Positions 40,978 through 50,920 of a DNA stretch of 64,000 bases are shown piece after piece. This DNA is from Emiliania huxleyi CCMP1516. Its lineage: Eukaryota; Haptophyta; Isochrysidales; Noelaerhabdaceae. Numbering within the stretch: the first letter of the stretch is position 1; each line of letters starts with the position of its first letter. A model generated the notes under the pieces. The model saw only the letters and a program-made list of their open reading frames with translations. It ran no database searches and had not been told where the DNA came from. The DNA is taken from the NCBI RefSeq assembly GCF_000372725.1, contig NW_005199591.1:21509-85508 (forward strand), written 5' to 3'. A program made the translations under genes and the position numbers.

Positions 40978-41660
40978 TCACGCTGCCAGGCACTGTGAAG
41001 AGACGCAGCTCACAGCCCTCGGCGCGACGGGGAGGCTCGCCGCGTCGAACCCGCTCGAGCCCCACCGCTCTGCAGTGTGCGCGTAGAGGCACTCCGCCGC
41101 CTTGCCCGCCCGCAGCAGCTTGCCGACGATGGATGCGAAGGCGCGCGCCCCTGCGGCTGAGTAGACGAGATCCGAGCCTGGACACACTGCGTCACGAGAG
41201 GTTGGGACGCGCCATCCACATGCGGTTTCTTCGGTGCGGAGATAGCGTGGCCGACGATCAGGTCGAAATCTCCGAGCGTGCCGACGTCTGGCCACGTGCA
41301 CTCCGCACATCTCACGGCCGCAGGCGGCGGCTTGAATTCCCGCACGCTGCGGCACAGCGCCTCAAAGGCGCCCGCCTCTGCCATCTCGGTCAGGCAGAGG
41401 TTAAGATCGGGCCGCACAGCCGCGAGGGTGCAGCCGAACCAGCCTGTCCCCGAGCCGAGCTCAAGGACGCGTGCTCCTGCAGGCAGGCCACTCCCACCAC
41501 CACTCCCAACACCACTCTCGCCACTGCCACTGCTGCTCTCGCCCGCACTGCTGCTCTCGCCCGCGCTGGCAGTGCCAGCGCAGTACGCGAGGAGCGACCC
41601 AGCGGCTGGCCACGTCCGCCGAGAGCAGTGGCTGGAAAACGCGTCGTGCGCCATGCACAC
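40978..41660 (-). CDS. METTL21-like (Methyltransf_16) protein methyltransferase
   Basis: Exon 1 is 41660-41252 and exon 2 starts at 41177; the 74-nt intron 41251-41178 is GC-AG. The first exon has TWPAAGSLLAYCA, a linker of Ser/Gly/Glu repeats made by a CTCTCGCCCGCACTG-like tandem, then the SAM-binding loop RVLELGSGTGWFGCTLA, a second-strand acidic TEM, and CTWPDVGTLGDFDLIVG. Exon 2 completes GSDLVYSAAGARAFASIVGKLL, the DxxY-type motif of this family, and ends CLAA at 40978. Members methylate lysines on chaperones or elongation factors; the target is not predictable. The C-terminus is shorter than usual, so an additional intron near 41020-40990 and further exons to the left are possible. Confidence 0.75.
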
Positions 41661-42339
41661 AAACTAAGCGGTGGGGGGGGCAGAAAAGATAACGCACGGT
41701 CCAGCGGAGCTGGGAAGAGGACCGCCGCAAGCGGCGTGGCGTGGAGCGGTTGTGCATCCCTCCGGGGGCCCCTCTGCGCCGGGGAGGCGTTGTTGGAGGC
41801 TAGGACGCAAGCGTCCGTCGCCCTTTTCAAACTCGGGGCCCACTCCGCTACGCTCCGACCCGAATTTGGAGGGCCTAAAACTTTAAGGTGTTGCTGCGCA
41901 AAAGGGGTCGGACACCGGGCGCAGCTCATGCTAAGAGCTAGAAGAGGAGATAGAGAGAACAACCACCCTGTCCCGTTATTGCGTACACCAACACCACAAA
42001 ACGCTCTCTCTCTCCTGTCCTCACTCATACGAGCGTCACTTTGTACCCACCCCCCCTACTTCGTGGGGACCCCCCCGCCGGTCGGTGGTCTGCCCCCGAG
42101 GTGGACCGGACCCCCCCTCCGGTCGGTCGCTCTCTCGGCGGCGGGAGGTGTGACGACCGACCCCCCCCTCGGTCGGTGTCCTTGCCGTGAGCCCCCTGAA
42201 ACGCTCTCCCTCCTTCTCGCGAACCGCCACGTGGGCGCTTCGAAATCGCCGGTTTTCACTATGAAAACTAGTCACGCAGCCAAGCGCCAAGGAGACTTCT
42301 TCGCCGAGGCCCGAGCGTTCTTTTTCTCGTGCCCGACAG
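41661..42339. other. Divergent intergenic region with GGTCGGT units
   Basis: Lies between the minus-strand methyltransferase and the plus-strand cyclophilin-like gene, so it should hold both promoters. Around 42060-42180 C-runs alternate with CCGGTCGGT several times. No gene is seen. Confidence 0.5.
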
Positions 42340-43101
42340 ATGGCCGGCGTGCGGCGGATCATCGCGTTGATGCTGGCTGTTAGCAGCGCCGCGCCCACTC
42401 CGGCGAGCTGCGACGACTGGGCCGCTTCCGGCGAATGCGACAGGAACGCTGCCTTCATGTGGGAGTCGTGTGAGTCCGCGTGCACCAAGCACGGCTTCAA
42501 GGACCCGCGCGCTGCAATCGACGAGATGGCGCTCGCTGGACCTCCCGCCGGTGGCCAAGTATTGGAGCTGCGCCTCGCGAGTGGCGCCAACCTCGCGCCC
42601 ATACGAATTGATCTGCGCCCCGACCTATCGCCGATCACCGTGGCTGCAGTGATCGCTGCGGTCGGCAAGCGTGGCGACGAGGGCACCGCCGCAACATTTT
42701 ATCGCAACGAGGCGGTGCCAACGGCGCCGCCCGGCCAATGCGGCGAGATCCTTTGCGGTCCGTACTCGCTTATTCAGGGAAGGCTGCCCGGCCTCCGCGG
42801 CACACCGACCGAGGGCCAAGCCGCCGTGCGCAAGGGCTACGTCGCGCGAATCCAGGACGGCGACGACTTCTTCATCGCGCTTGACGCCCATGCCGAGTGG
42901 GGCCACAGCTTCACGATCTGGGGCGAGCTGCGCGACGCCGCCGGCTTCGAGACGCTCGAGGCGATCGCAAGGCTGCCGTACCACGAGACCACGGGCGCGG
43001 GTGGCACAGTGATGCGGCTCCTGGACACGGAGCTGCCGACGCGCGGCGCCATCGTCGCGGCGGCTGCGTCTGCAGAGTCGGCGTTGAACCGCGAGTTGTG
43101 A
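42340..43101 (+). CDS. Secreted ShK-domain plus divergent cyclophilin-like protein
   Basis: 253 codons, one exon. Residues 1-20 form a signal peptide (IIALMLAVSSAAPTPAS). Next comes a short ShK-type Cys module (CDDWAASGECDRNAAFMW, ESCESAC), a small disulfide fold common in algal secreted enzymes and not by itself a toxin sign. Residues about 70-235 look like a cyclophilin fold: ELRLASGANLAPIRIDL, FYRNEAVP, GPYSLIQGRLPG, DDFFIALDAHAEWGHSFTIW and GFETLEAIARLP. The match to the FFI...H..FG core is fair, but the catalytic Arg/Phe surroundings are altered, so prolyl isomerase activity is uncertain. It would act in the secretory pathway or outside the cell. Confidence 0.75.
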   Translation: MAGVRRIIALMLAVSSAAPTPASCDDWAASGECDRNAAFMWESCESACTKHGFKDPRAAIDEMALAGPPAGGQVLELRLASGANLAPIRIDLRPDLSPITVAAVIAAVGKRGDEGTAATFYRNEAVPTAPPGQCGEILCGPYSLIQGRLPGLRGTPTEGQAAVRKGYVARIQDGDDFFIALDAHAEWGHSFTIWGELRDAAGFETLEAIARLPYHETTGAGGTVMRLLDTELPTRGAIVAAAASAESALNREL

Positions 43102-43776
43102 CTGACGGAGAGTTTTGTGTAGCCCGGAGCGTAGTCCGTTGTGACCTGCTCGTAGCTCGGCCGGGTGAGGCGCATCTGGCGCTCGCTCGCCTGCCGCAGC
43201 ACAAGTGACTGAGTCGGCCAGTGAGGGCGAGCCCATCGCTGACTGTCACAGCTGTGGCAGCCGCACAGTAGGCTGTGCCAACTGTGCAGAGGCCAGAGTG
43301 TGTGAGCAGCAGAGGAGCTGCTCTCCAGGCTTCAGGCGCAAAGAGATGCATGCCACCGAAGGCGCTGTCGAGGTTCGCCGAGCGCGGCGCAGCGGTTGAG
43401 GGAAGCCGCCGCCACCGACGAGCGCGTTGGAGTATTCACTCCGGACAAAGACGGCGACACGCACACGAGCTGCGGCCGTGCCGCCGTCTTAGCGGCGAGG
43501 CGCGGGACCGTCTGTGGCGAGGTGGATCGCGTCCCTCGATTTCCTCAACTCACGGTCCACGAGGGGGCCTCGGTCTCGCGGAGCTCATGCTGCTCCTCCC
43601 TGGGCCTCTTCCCACAGGAGCGCTGTGAAGTGGCTGCGGCAATAGCAGACAGGCTCCACACCCTTTATGTGAGAGAGAGAGTTGTGTTGTTTAAATTCTT
43701 TCTCTTCATTTTTCTTTTCCTTTTTCAGAGTTTGACCGTTTTGTTTATTTTATATTTATTTATTTCAATATGCGTC
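43102..43776. other. Intergenic between convergent genes
   Basis: The 3' ends of the cyclophilin-like and JmjC genes face each other. The last 100 bases (43675-43775) are T-rich on the plus strand, giving an A-rich 3' flank to the minus-strand gene. No coding signal is accepted. Confidence 0.5.
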
Positions 43777-44703
43777 TCACTCCGCAAACACGGGCAGGTC
43801 GTACTGTGCTCGCGGCAGGGCGGCCCTCGCCTTCGCCTCGCCGTGCATCATCGCCACCACCCGCCCCTGCGTGAGGACGGGGTACGCCCTCACTGCATCG
43901 CGGTGCGACGCGAATGCGGGGAGCGCGTCCGCGATCGAGGGCCAGTTGAGGCCGACGGACGCACAGAGGCGGTCGCGCGCGTCGCCGACGCTCTCAACCT
44001 CGTGCCACCAGCCGCTCGGCATCAGCAGAGCGTCGCCTGGCCGCAGCTCTACGATGAGACCCTCGCAACCCCGCAGCTCCGCAGCCCCGAGCGACGTACC
44101 CGCGATGCGCTCCTGCGCCGTCAGCGCGGGCCAAGTGCTGCACTGAGGCCGCATCAGGTCGTGGTAGCGCGGAGAGTAGAGCGTCACCCGCTTGCGGCCA
44201 TGGAGCTGGCAGAGGAGCACCATCGGGAGATCGTAGTGCAGCGGGGAGCGCGCACCGTCGCCGGAAAGCCAGAGCGAGCGCCGCGCCACCCTCTCTCCTC
44301 TGAGCAGCGGGTGCGGCGGCGGGCAGTCGGCGAGGAGCGCGTCGGGCAGCACCTCGCCGTGCACGTACACCGTCGGAGGCCCCTCCCGCAACGCGGCCAG
44401 GAAGCGAGCCGTCGGCACCGTCTCCATAGGGCAAGGCTTCCCCGAGGCGCTGTCGCGCGGGTACTCGCCCGAGCGAGAGCGCGACACGCGAACCGTCGGC
44501 AGCGCGCGAGCGAGCGACTGCTCCGTCCAGCGGCACGCAGGCCATGCCGAGCACAGCCCGCGGAACACGGCGGGCGTGGCGAAGGACGCCGCCGGCCGAG
44601 CCGGGTCGCCGACGGGCACCTCTGCGAGCGCGGGCGTTACGTCTGCTGAGCCGGCACGGCGCCGCCACGACTGTCGCGTGCGCTGGCGAGCTCCCAAATC
44701 CAT
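43777..44703 (-). CDS. JmjC/cupin-8-type Fe(II), 2-oxoglutarate-dependent oxygenase
   Basis: 308 codons, one exon. N-terminal half: PAVFRGLCSAWPACRWTEQS, typical of the FIH1/JMJD5/JMJD7 group. The metal-binding triad is visible as HxD in SPLHYDLPMVLLCQLHG near residue 180 and a distal His in GDALLMPSGWWHEVESVG near 245. GRKRVTLYSP follows the first motif as in that group, and the last part has LCASVGLNWP. Such enzymes hydroxylate protein side chains or tRNA; the target is not inferable. The 2-oxoglutarate-binding Lys could be the K of GRKRV. Confidence 0.85.
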   Translation of the reverse strand: MDLGARQRTRQSWRRRAGSADVTPALAEVPVGDPARPAASFATPAVFRGLCSAWPACRWTEQSLARALPTVRVSRSRSGEYPRDSASGKPCPMETVPTARFLAALREGPPTVYVHGEVLPDALLADCPPPHPLLRGERVARRSLWLSGDGARSPLHYDLPMVLLCQLHGRKRVTLYSPRYHDLMRPQCSTWPALTAQERIAGTSLGAAELRGCEGLIVELRPGDALLMPSGWWHEVESVGDARDRLCASVGLNWPSIADALPAFASHRDAVRAYPVLTQGRVVAMMHGEAKARAALPRAQYDLPVFAE

Positions 44704-45158
44704 ACGCGGACCTCTTTCTCACCAAGGCGTGGACCACCTGAACTGTCTCGTCGTCGTCGTCTCTAGCCAGTCACCCTCTTAGTACCTATTGGTGCAACCA
44801 GCCTAGAGCGCGATCTTTCACACTGGTGAGCGCGCCGCGTATACACGGCCCGCGCGAGACCGCCGCGCGCCGCTCGCGGTGCCCACACCATCGGGACCGG
44901 TCCGGAGCACCCAGCGACCGGTGTCGAATCGCCAGATTCGACCGCGCTGGCCTCCTGGAGCAACGCGCTGTCGCTCGCAATGACGCGATACGCGCGCTTT
45001 TTTAGCTCCATTTTACACCGATCGTTCGCGCCCAGACCACTCCCATCCATCGAGGGCACATGAGTAGCCTACGATTGACCCATCTCCGGCCGTCTCTATG
45101 CACTCGCAGGTGCGTTTGGTCCTCGGCGCGCCCGCTCTCGCTGCCTCGAGCTGCAGAG
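44704..45158. other. Divergent intergenic region
   Basis: Between the minus-strand JmjC gene and the plus-strand AT-hook gene. It contains no gene I can support and no clear promoter element. The frame of the next gene is open from 45060, but the Met at 45159 gives the more natural start. Confidence 0.5.
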
Positions 45159-45959
45159 ATGCCTGCAAAGAAGACCGGGCGCGGAGCGAATCTGAGCCTA
45201 CTCAACAAGGAGCACCCGAAGGACAAAAAGGGCGACGACGACATCGGCGACCTCGATTACGTCGACAAGCCGGACGACTCGTCGAGCTCGGGCGAGTCCA
45301 CCAGCGGCGAGGCGCTGCCGCTGGTGCAGTCAACCCTCCCCTTCTCTGGTGCGAGCAGCGCACGGAAGAAGGGGAAGAACAAGCGGCCTCGGGCCGCGGA
45401 GGGCCCTAGCCAACGGACGCTCGCCGATTTCATGCCCCGCCGGCCGCCTTCTCTCTCAGATGGCGCCACCTCTCAGCCTCCCGCCGACGCTCCCGCCGAC
45501 GCTCCCACCTCCTCTCCCGCCGCCCCGACGGAGGAGATGGCGCCAGCGCTGCCCGAGCCCGAGCAGCTGCCGCCGCCTGAGCTAGCCGCGGAGCCACCGG
45601 CCAAGCCAAAGCGCGGCCGCCCACCGGGCAGCAAAAGGCCGGCTCAAGCCAGTGCGTCCAACCCGAGCCACTGCGGCCGTGCGTCGAGCTCTATCGGCGG
45701 CAACACGAGCGAGGTTTGGTGCTCTCAGGAGCGCTATGCCAACACGTGGTCGGCAGGGGCCGGCGGGGCAGGTCCGCGGCGAGCGCTTCGCCTGCGGCGC
45801 GCGTCTCTGGCCACCAGGGAGGGTCTGGAGGGCGATTTTGGGGTCGATTTTTGGGAAGTGATGCCAATCGAGAGATCTCGCCGAGCCCTTTTCGGTGGTG
45901 TGCTTGCGAGCTTTTTTTTCGCACGGGAAGCATTTTTCGTACTCGCAAACGTGAATTAG
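45159..45959 (+). CDS. AT-hook protein with PIP-box-like motifs
   Basis: 267 codons from the Met at 45159 (MPAKKTGRGANLSLLNKE); the frame is open from 45060. The protein is disordered, with an acidic Ser-rich stretch (DDSSSSGESTSG), two Q-x-x-L motifs resembling PCNA-binding boxes (QSTLPF, QRTLADFM), a Pro/Ala-rich segment and one clear AT-hook (PKRGRPPGSKRP). This suggests a minor-groove DNA-binding nuclear protein. After the AT-hook the sequence changes character, and the hydrophobic C-terminus (FFFAREAFFVLANVN) is probably read-through of an intron or of the 3' flank. It may also be the N-terminal part of a transposase, as such motifs occur there too. Confidence 0.5.
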   Translation: MPAKKTGRGANLSLLNKEHPKDKKGDDDIGDLDYVDKPDDSSSSGESTSGEALPLVQSTLPFSGASSARKKGKNKRPRAAEGPSQRTLADFMPRRPPSLSDGATSQPPADAPADAPTSSPAAPTEEMAPALPEPEQLPPPELAAEPPAKPKRGRPPGSKRPAQASASNPSHCGRASSSIGGNTSEVWCSQERYANTWSAGAGGAGPRRALRLRRASLATREGLEGDFGVDFWEVMPIERSRRALFGGVLASFFFAREAFFVLANVN

Positions 45960-46118
45960 TCGACTAGGCTGGGTGCACCAATAGGCAGGGTGATAGTGCA
46001 CGATTAACAGCCTTGTTATTGAGAAGAAAATACCTCCGCTGGGGCTATGCGCTGGTCTGTGAGAGGTTGAGGTGCGAGCCCTGGAGGCCCTGGGAATGGG
46101 GGGAGACTACCCGCGGGA

Positions 46119-46705
46119 CTAGAAGGCCCGCGCGCAGGGGGGTGGGGCATTGAGACCGGTCATGAATGAGTGCGCGACACGCATGTTGCGAGCAGCGTTG
46201 TTGATGTTTTGCGCGTCGCCACAGACGGCGGCGCGCGAGAGCTGTTGCGAGTGGTGCTGGACAAAGCCCCGGGCGCTGCCGGAGGCTGTGCCGCAGTCGG
46301 TGGACGGTGCGGTCGACGGCGCTCGGGCTGGCCGACCTCTTTGGCGAAGTTGTGGATGATTCTCTTGGTTGGCGGCGCGATGCCGCCCTGGCTTTCGACG
46401 AGACAAATTTTGACGATTCCGTTCTTGACATGGAGCGCGTCGTAGTACTGTCCCTTGTGCCCTTTGACCCAGCCTTTACCGGTCGCATGGACGAGCGGGC
46501 CCTGTGACTTGTGGCCGCGCTCTTTGCACCCAAGAACCTTGAGCAAGGTTTGGTCGAGGGTGTTGCCGAAACCAAACTTGTGGCCCAGTAAACGCACAGC
46601 ATCCGCCGTGTGCCGCCACACGACAGACAAGGCGCCCATCCCTCCCTTGGGTGAGTGTGTGTGTGAGCGAGCTTCAAGCGCGCTCATCTCGATTGTCAAG
46701 CTCAA
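46119..46705 (-). pseudogene. Decayed ORF, probably transposon-derived
   Basis: A minus-strand frame from 46705 reads normal protein (LGHKFGFGNTLDQTLLKVLG, GKGWVKGHKGQYYDALHV, APPTKRIIHNFAKEVGQPER) until about 46310. The sense then moves to another frame (GFVQHHSQQLSRAAVCGDAQ, INNAARNMRVAHSFMTGLN) ending at 46119. The break looks like a frameshift rather than an intron. No family is recognised; the single-exon style and the break suggest an old mobile-element or integrated gene. Confidence 0.4.
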
Positions 46706-48215
46706 GGCGTCGCTACGCGCGGTCTTCCGCGGGGGGAGCTTCGTCGACGGGTGCGGGACCGCGGCGCAGACAGTGCTGCGGCGATGCCTCCGGCTGCTGC
46801 GGCGAGTGGCTTGCTGCTCGCTGCGATGGCGAAAAACTCGTCTCGTCGCACACCAACCAAGGGCTGGTTAGGCTCTGGCGAGACGTGAGGCGCATGCGCC
46901 CAGGAGGGGAGGGCGCATGCGTAACGACGCTGCTAGAGATGCCTTTCGGGGCCCAGAGATAAAACTTCTGATGCCATGCGTGACCTAGTAGTGTCCCCAG
47001 CTATGGGCGTGTCCACGTTGGAGCCAGGTGTGGTGTGGACGCGAGCCAATAGCTCCGCCGTTCATGGAGGCAACCGATGCGAGTCGACTGGTGTGTGTCG
47101 TCGTGGTTTCGTATCAAGAATACTCACTCACACGTCACACCTCCCTTCGCGGGGCGCGAGGGCGACGCGCCGCTCGACGCAGACGCGGGCCGCGCCAGGG
47201 GCGAGCGAGAGTCAGCAGACACGCCTTGGCATTGAAGCTCCAATGGCGCAGTCCCGTCGAGGCCGATAGTAGCAGATGCGCCGGGCGAGTCCAGTGCCTG
47301 CCCGGCGCCCCAGGTGGAGCTTCCCGCGCCGGCCGTGGTGTGGGGGCGCTGCGGCGAGGCTCCGCGGCTCGTCGGCCGAAGGCTCGACGGCGCCCGCATG
47401 TCGAGCAGCGACGGCCGCCTCCCCAGCTGTGGCTGGGCCGTGCGAGGCCGCGCCGACGACCTGGGGTGTTGCAGGTGGGGTCGGCGCGAGCTGCAGGGCG
47501 CTGTGTGTGTGTTTGGAGCATTGCTGCGTCGAGACGTTGGCATGGAAGCCAAGGGAAGAGTGAGGGCTCGCACCGCGGCGCGGAGCCCATCACAGCCTCG
47601 AGCGTGCGCCGCTGCTGCACGCTCGCCGCCTGAGCTAGTAGGGAGTTGCGCGCGCCCGTGTACTGCTGCCCAGAAACAGTTGCCAGCGACAGCAAGAATG
47701 GCGCAGACACAGATTCTGTGCCAACCAAAGAGAGATGGCGCAGCCGGAGGGCTGGCGCCGTCAGAGAGGATGGAGCGGCCACAGAGGTGGCGCGGCATCA
47801 GGTCCCATGAGCAGGGAGAGAGCGCAGCGAGAGCGCCGCGCATGAGGAGCGAGGGCCAAGCGCGCTCGCGAAACCGTAGGCGGCGAAAGCCCCCCCGCGC
47901 ACCAGCTGAAGTGCAAGTTTGGTGTTCACAGCAACGGAGGCTGAGTGAAGACCGCATGCGATGTGCGCGAGGGCACACGAGAGGGGCTCAGGAGAGGTAT
48001 CCGTGAGTACCCTACGATAAACTAGTGGCCTACCGAGTTGGGCCTCGCGACTTTGCTTTCTTTTTTCGAGGGGGAGCCTGGTTGGGCCGACGTGCGCCCG
48101 GTGGCCTTCCTCGGGCCCTTCCTCACGTGACGCACGGCGAGGGCGGCACTCGCCACGGCTGCGAGCGCCCACCCTCTCCACCACCTCACTCCGCACACAG
48201 GCGCCAGTAATACTC
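46706..48215. other. No supported gene
   Basis: About 1.5 kb where long frames exist on both strands (for example 47124-47978 minus and 47314-48006 plus) but compete with each other and lack domains or normal hydrophobic patterning. Nothing repeats elsewhere in the window that I can see. Confidence 0.4.
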
Positions 48216-48694
48216 ATGATTCTCCGCGTCCGTACGCCGTCGGGGGGGACGCTCAAGCTGCGCGTCGAGCCGTCGCTGGCCTTCGACGCCTTCCTGACGC
48301 AGGCGGCCGCCGAGGCCGGCCTGCCGTCTGCAGCCTGCTCCCTCTCCCTCAACCGGAAAGAGTCGCTCTCGCCCGCCGCCGGCACGCCCCTCTCGCAAGT
48401 GGGGCTTGCGGGCGGAGACCTGCTCTACCTCCTCTCCTCTGAGCCCGGCAGTGGCGGAGCCGCCACCGCCGCTCCGCCGCCCGCCGCCGCCGCTCCGGTC
48501 GCCGCGCCGGCCGCGCCGCCGTCCGGAGGCCACAGAAACCTGCCGCCGCAAGCGGCGCCACGACGGGCGGCGTTCGCGCCGGCGCCGGCTGTGGTGCCGT
48601 ACGCCAACCCGCTCGGCGAAGGCGGCGCTCCTCTCGGAGGTGCCCCCGCCCCCGCCCCGCACACTGCCGCCGCGGGCGGCCTTCCGCCATCGCC

Positions 48695-48725
<31 letters not shown>

Positions 48726-50686
48726 AGGGCGGAGAGGGAGGGCGCGGTGCGGAGGCTGGGAGAGATGGGCTTCCCGCGGGGCGACGCCCTCGCCGCCCTC
48801 GCCGCCGCCGGCGGCGATCTCTCTGCCGCCGCTGCCTCGCTCGCCGCCAACGCCTCTGAAGCGGAGGCGGCCGCGCTGGTCGGCGGCCGAAGTCGACTGA
48901 TGATCTGCTGAGGGCGATGGGTTTGAATGTAGGAGCCCATGCAGGTCGAGGGGGCGGCGCGTGCGCCCGCGGCGGCGGCAGCGCCGCCCACAGCTGCTGC
49001 TGCGGCGGCGGGGGGGGCGTGCGTGCAAGAGGCGATAGTGCTCTCCATTGGTCGCGCGGTGGCCGCTGCAGCCGGCGGGGGAGGAGGGTGCGGCTTCGCT
49101 CCGCACGACGTGGTCCTGCTCGCGGCGCACGCGCTGCTCGCCTCGGGAGGGTTCGTGCCGGCGCCAAGCGGCGACGGGCCAGCCACCGGCCCTGAGGGCG
49201 GCGCAGCCGCGGGGCTGCCTCGAGGGTGGCGTAGCCGCGGAGGTACAGTAGAGGGCTCGCCCTCTCGCAATCAGAACGACAAGAGCGGTGACAATCACAT
49301 CAATCCCATCAGGCATGCTCGCCCTCTCGTACTCGCACGAGCGGCGCGGCGGGTCCGGCGCGCCGCTGCTCGAGCGGGAAGCGGATCCGGTGCCGGAGTG
49401 CATCAGTCTTGATGGATCCTGGTTCACGAGTCAGGCGCGCCACTGCTCGAGGTCCGCGCCGTGACGATGGGGAGCTCGGTCCTTCTGCACGCCATGCTGC
49501 AAGGAGGAGGCCCGCAGCAGCTCATCTCTGTGCAGGTCGACGCCACGCGCGTCTCCGGCGTCGGCGCAGCTGCGGCGGCGCTCGCCCCGCTGCGGCCTCT
49601 GCTTCACCTGCTCGGGGCAAGGCTAGCTGCAGCCGCTCCCTCTTCTCTGCCCAGCCCCCCCACCCTCACCCGAATTCTCGCCCTCACCCTCGCCCTCGCC
49701 CCCACCCAGGCTGCTGCAGCCGCTCCTCTGCTCCCTCCGCGCCACCGTCTTCGACCCGTCAGGCGCCGGCGCCCCCACGGAGCTGGTCGACCTCTGCCCG
49801 GAGCTGCAGCTTGCCATCCTCGCCCATCTGCCCGCCGCCGCACTCTGCCGCGCCGCTTCCGTCTCCCGCTCCTTCGCATCGCTCGCCGCCGACGACGCGA
49901 TCTGGCGCGACCTCGTCCGCGGCCGCTCCCGGCTTCTTGTTCGGCGACCCGACTTGTTGTTGTCAGGCGCGAGCTCTTCCGCGCCTCCTTCGGCGATTTT
50001 CCTCCCCGCGACCTCTCCGCCCCGCCCTCCGCCGCCGGCCCCTCCACCTCCGCCGCACCGCCGCCCGCCGGCGGAGCCGCCAAGCGGGCGTACGCCACCC
50101 GGCTGGACGAGGAGAGGACCGCCGCTGCAGAGAAGGAGAAGCGGCGGCGGCTGCACGAACAGGTGCTGCGCGATGGCCCTCCGTGGTACGGCCACCTCAA
50201 CCCCCCGCCAGGCCACTTCAACCCTCCAGGGCCCCTGCCCGTCAACCCCGGGCCCGGGGGGGGCTACCCCGGCGGGCTGCCTGTCCCCCTCCCCGGCTTC
50301 GTCGGGGGCGATTTTGACCGCACGCCCGGCTTTGGCCCGCTGCACGGGGGCGCCCCCGGCTTCGGCCCACCGCCTGGCTTCCCCGGCGTGCCAGCCATCT
50401 CCCACCTTCGGCGGCGAGGGACCGCCCCGAATTTTTCTCGGAACTTGCCTGTGTAGGCATGCCCGGCGCCGGCGGCGGGCGCGGCATGCAGCCGCGATAC
50501 GACCCGATCGGAGGAGGGCACGACCCGCTCCTCGACCCAGACGGCATCTCGGGGGTCGGAGGCGGCATCGGCGGCGTGCCGATGGGGCCGGGCCGCGGCG
50601 GACGTGGCCGAGGCCGCGGCGGCCGTTTCCCTGGCGGCGGCATGTGGGACCCGGACGGGCCCGGGTTCGACCCGCGTTTCCTGTGA
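48216..50686 (+). CDS. FBXO7-like: FBXO7/PI31-like F-box protein (Ubl, UBA, FP domain, F-box, Pro-rich tail), seven exons
   Basis: Exons 48216-48878, 48945-49242, 49313-49357, 49435-49621, 49710-49904, 49967-50385 and 50457-50686 join in frame to 678 residues. Residues 1-75 are ubiquitin-like (MILRVRTPSGGTLKLRV, SLNRKESL); 178-215 look like a UBA (RRLGEMGFPRGDALAALAAA); 240-400 fit the FP/PI31 domain (LPRGWRSRGGMLALSYSHER, APLLEVRAVTMGSSVLLHAM); 420-470 are an F-box (ELQLAILAHLPAAALCRAAS, DAIWRELFRASF). The C-terminus is the Gly/Pro-rich PI31/FBXO7 tail (GGDFDRTPGFG, QPRYDPIGGG, GFDPRFL). Known relatives are SCF ubiquitin-ligase subunits and proteasome regulators. Each intron is 62-88 nt. Introns 3, 4 and 5 are GC-AG with 17-20+ nt direct repeats, and the F-box only reads correctly after removing intron 5. 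The UBA is not part of the usual animal architecture. Confidence 0.9.
49357..49451 (+). repeat. FBXO7-like gene intron 3 with 18-nt flanking duplication
   Basis: 49357-49374 and 49434-49451 match at 17 of 18 bases (GGCGCGCC(G/A)CTGCTCGAG). The intron 49358-49434 (77 nt, GC-AG) begins with a copy of the first bases of exon 4. Confidence 0.9.
49904..49985 (+). repeat. FBXO7-like gene intron 5 with 20-nt flanking duplication
   Basis: 49904-49923 and 49966-49985 match at 17 of 20 bases (GGCGCGA(C/G)CTC(G/T)TCCGCG(G/C)C). The intron 49905-49966 (62 nt, GC-AG) is fixed by restoring AIWRELFRASFGDF of the F-box. Confidence 0.9.
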
Positions 50687-50920
50687 CAAAAGGTCAAAAC
50701 GGGATGGGCGGCCGTGGGATGTGCTTGTGCGGAAAAGGTTTGGGGCTACTGCCGGCTGCGGTGTCCGGTGGGTGAGAGATGGCTAAGCGCGATATGTGCC
50801 GGGTGGGTGGCGAGATGTCTCTGGGCCTGTGTGCGATTGCCGCGTCGGGCCTGTCGCAATCCGCATATGTCGGGAGCAACACCTTAATTAAGGAACACAC
50901 TACTCGAACATACGTAGTGC

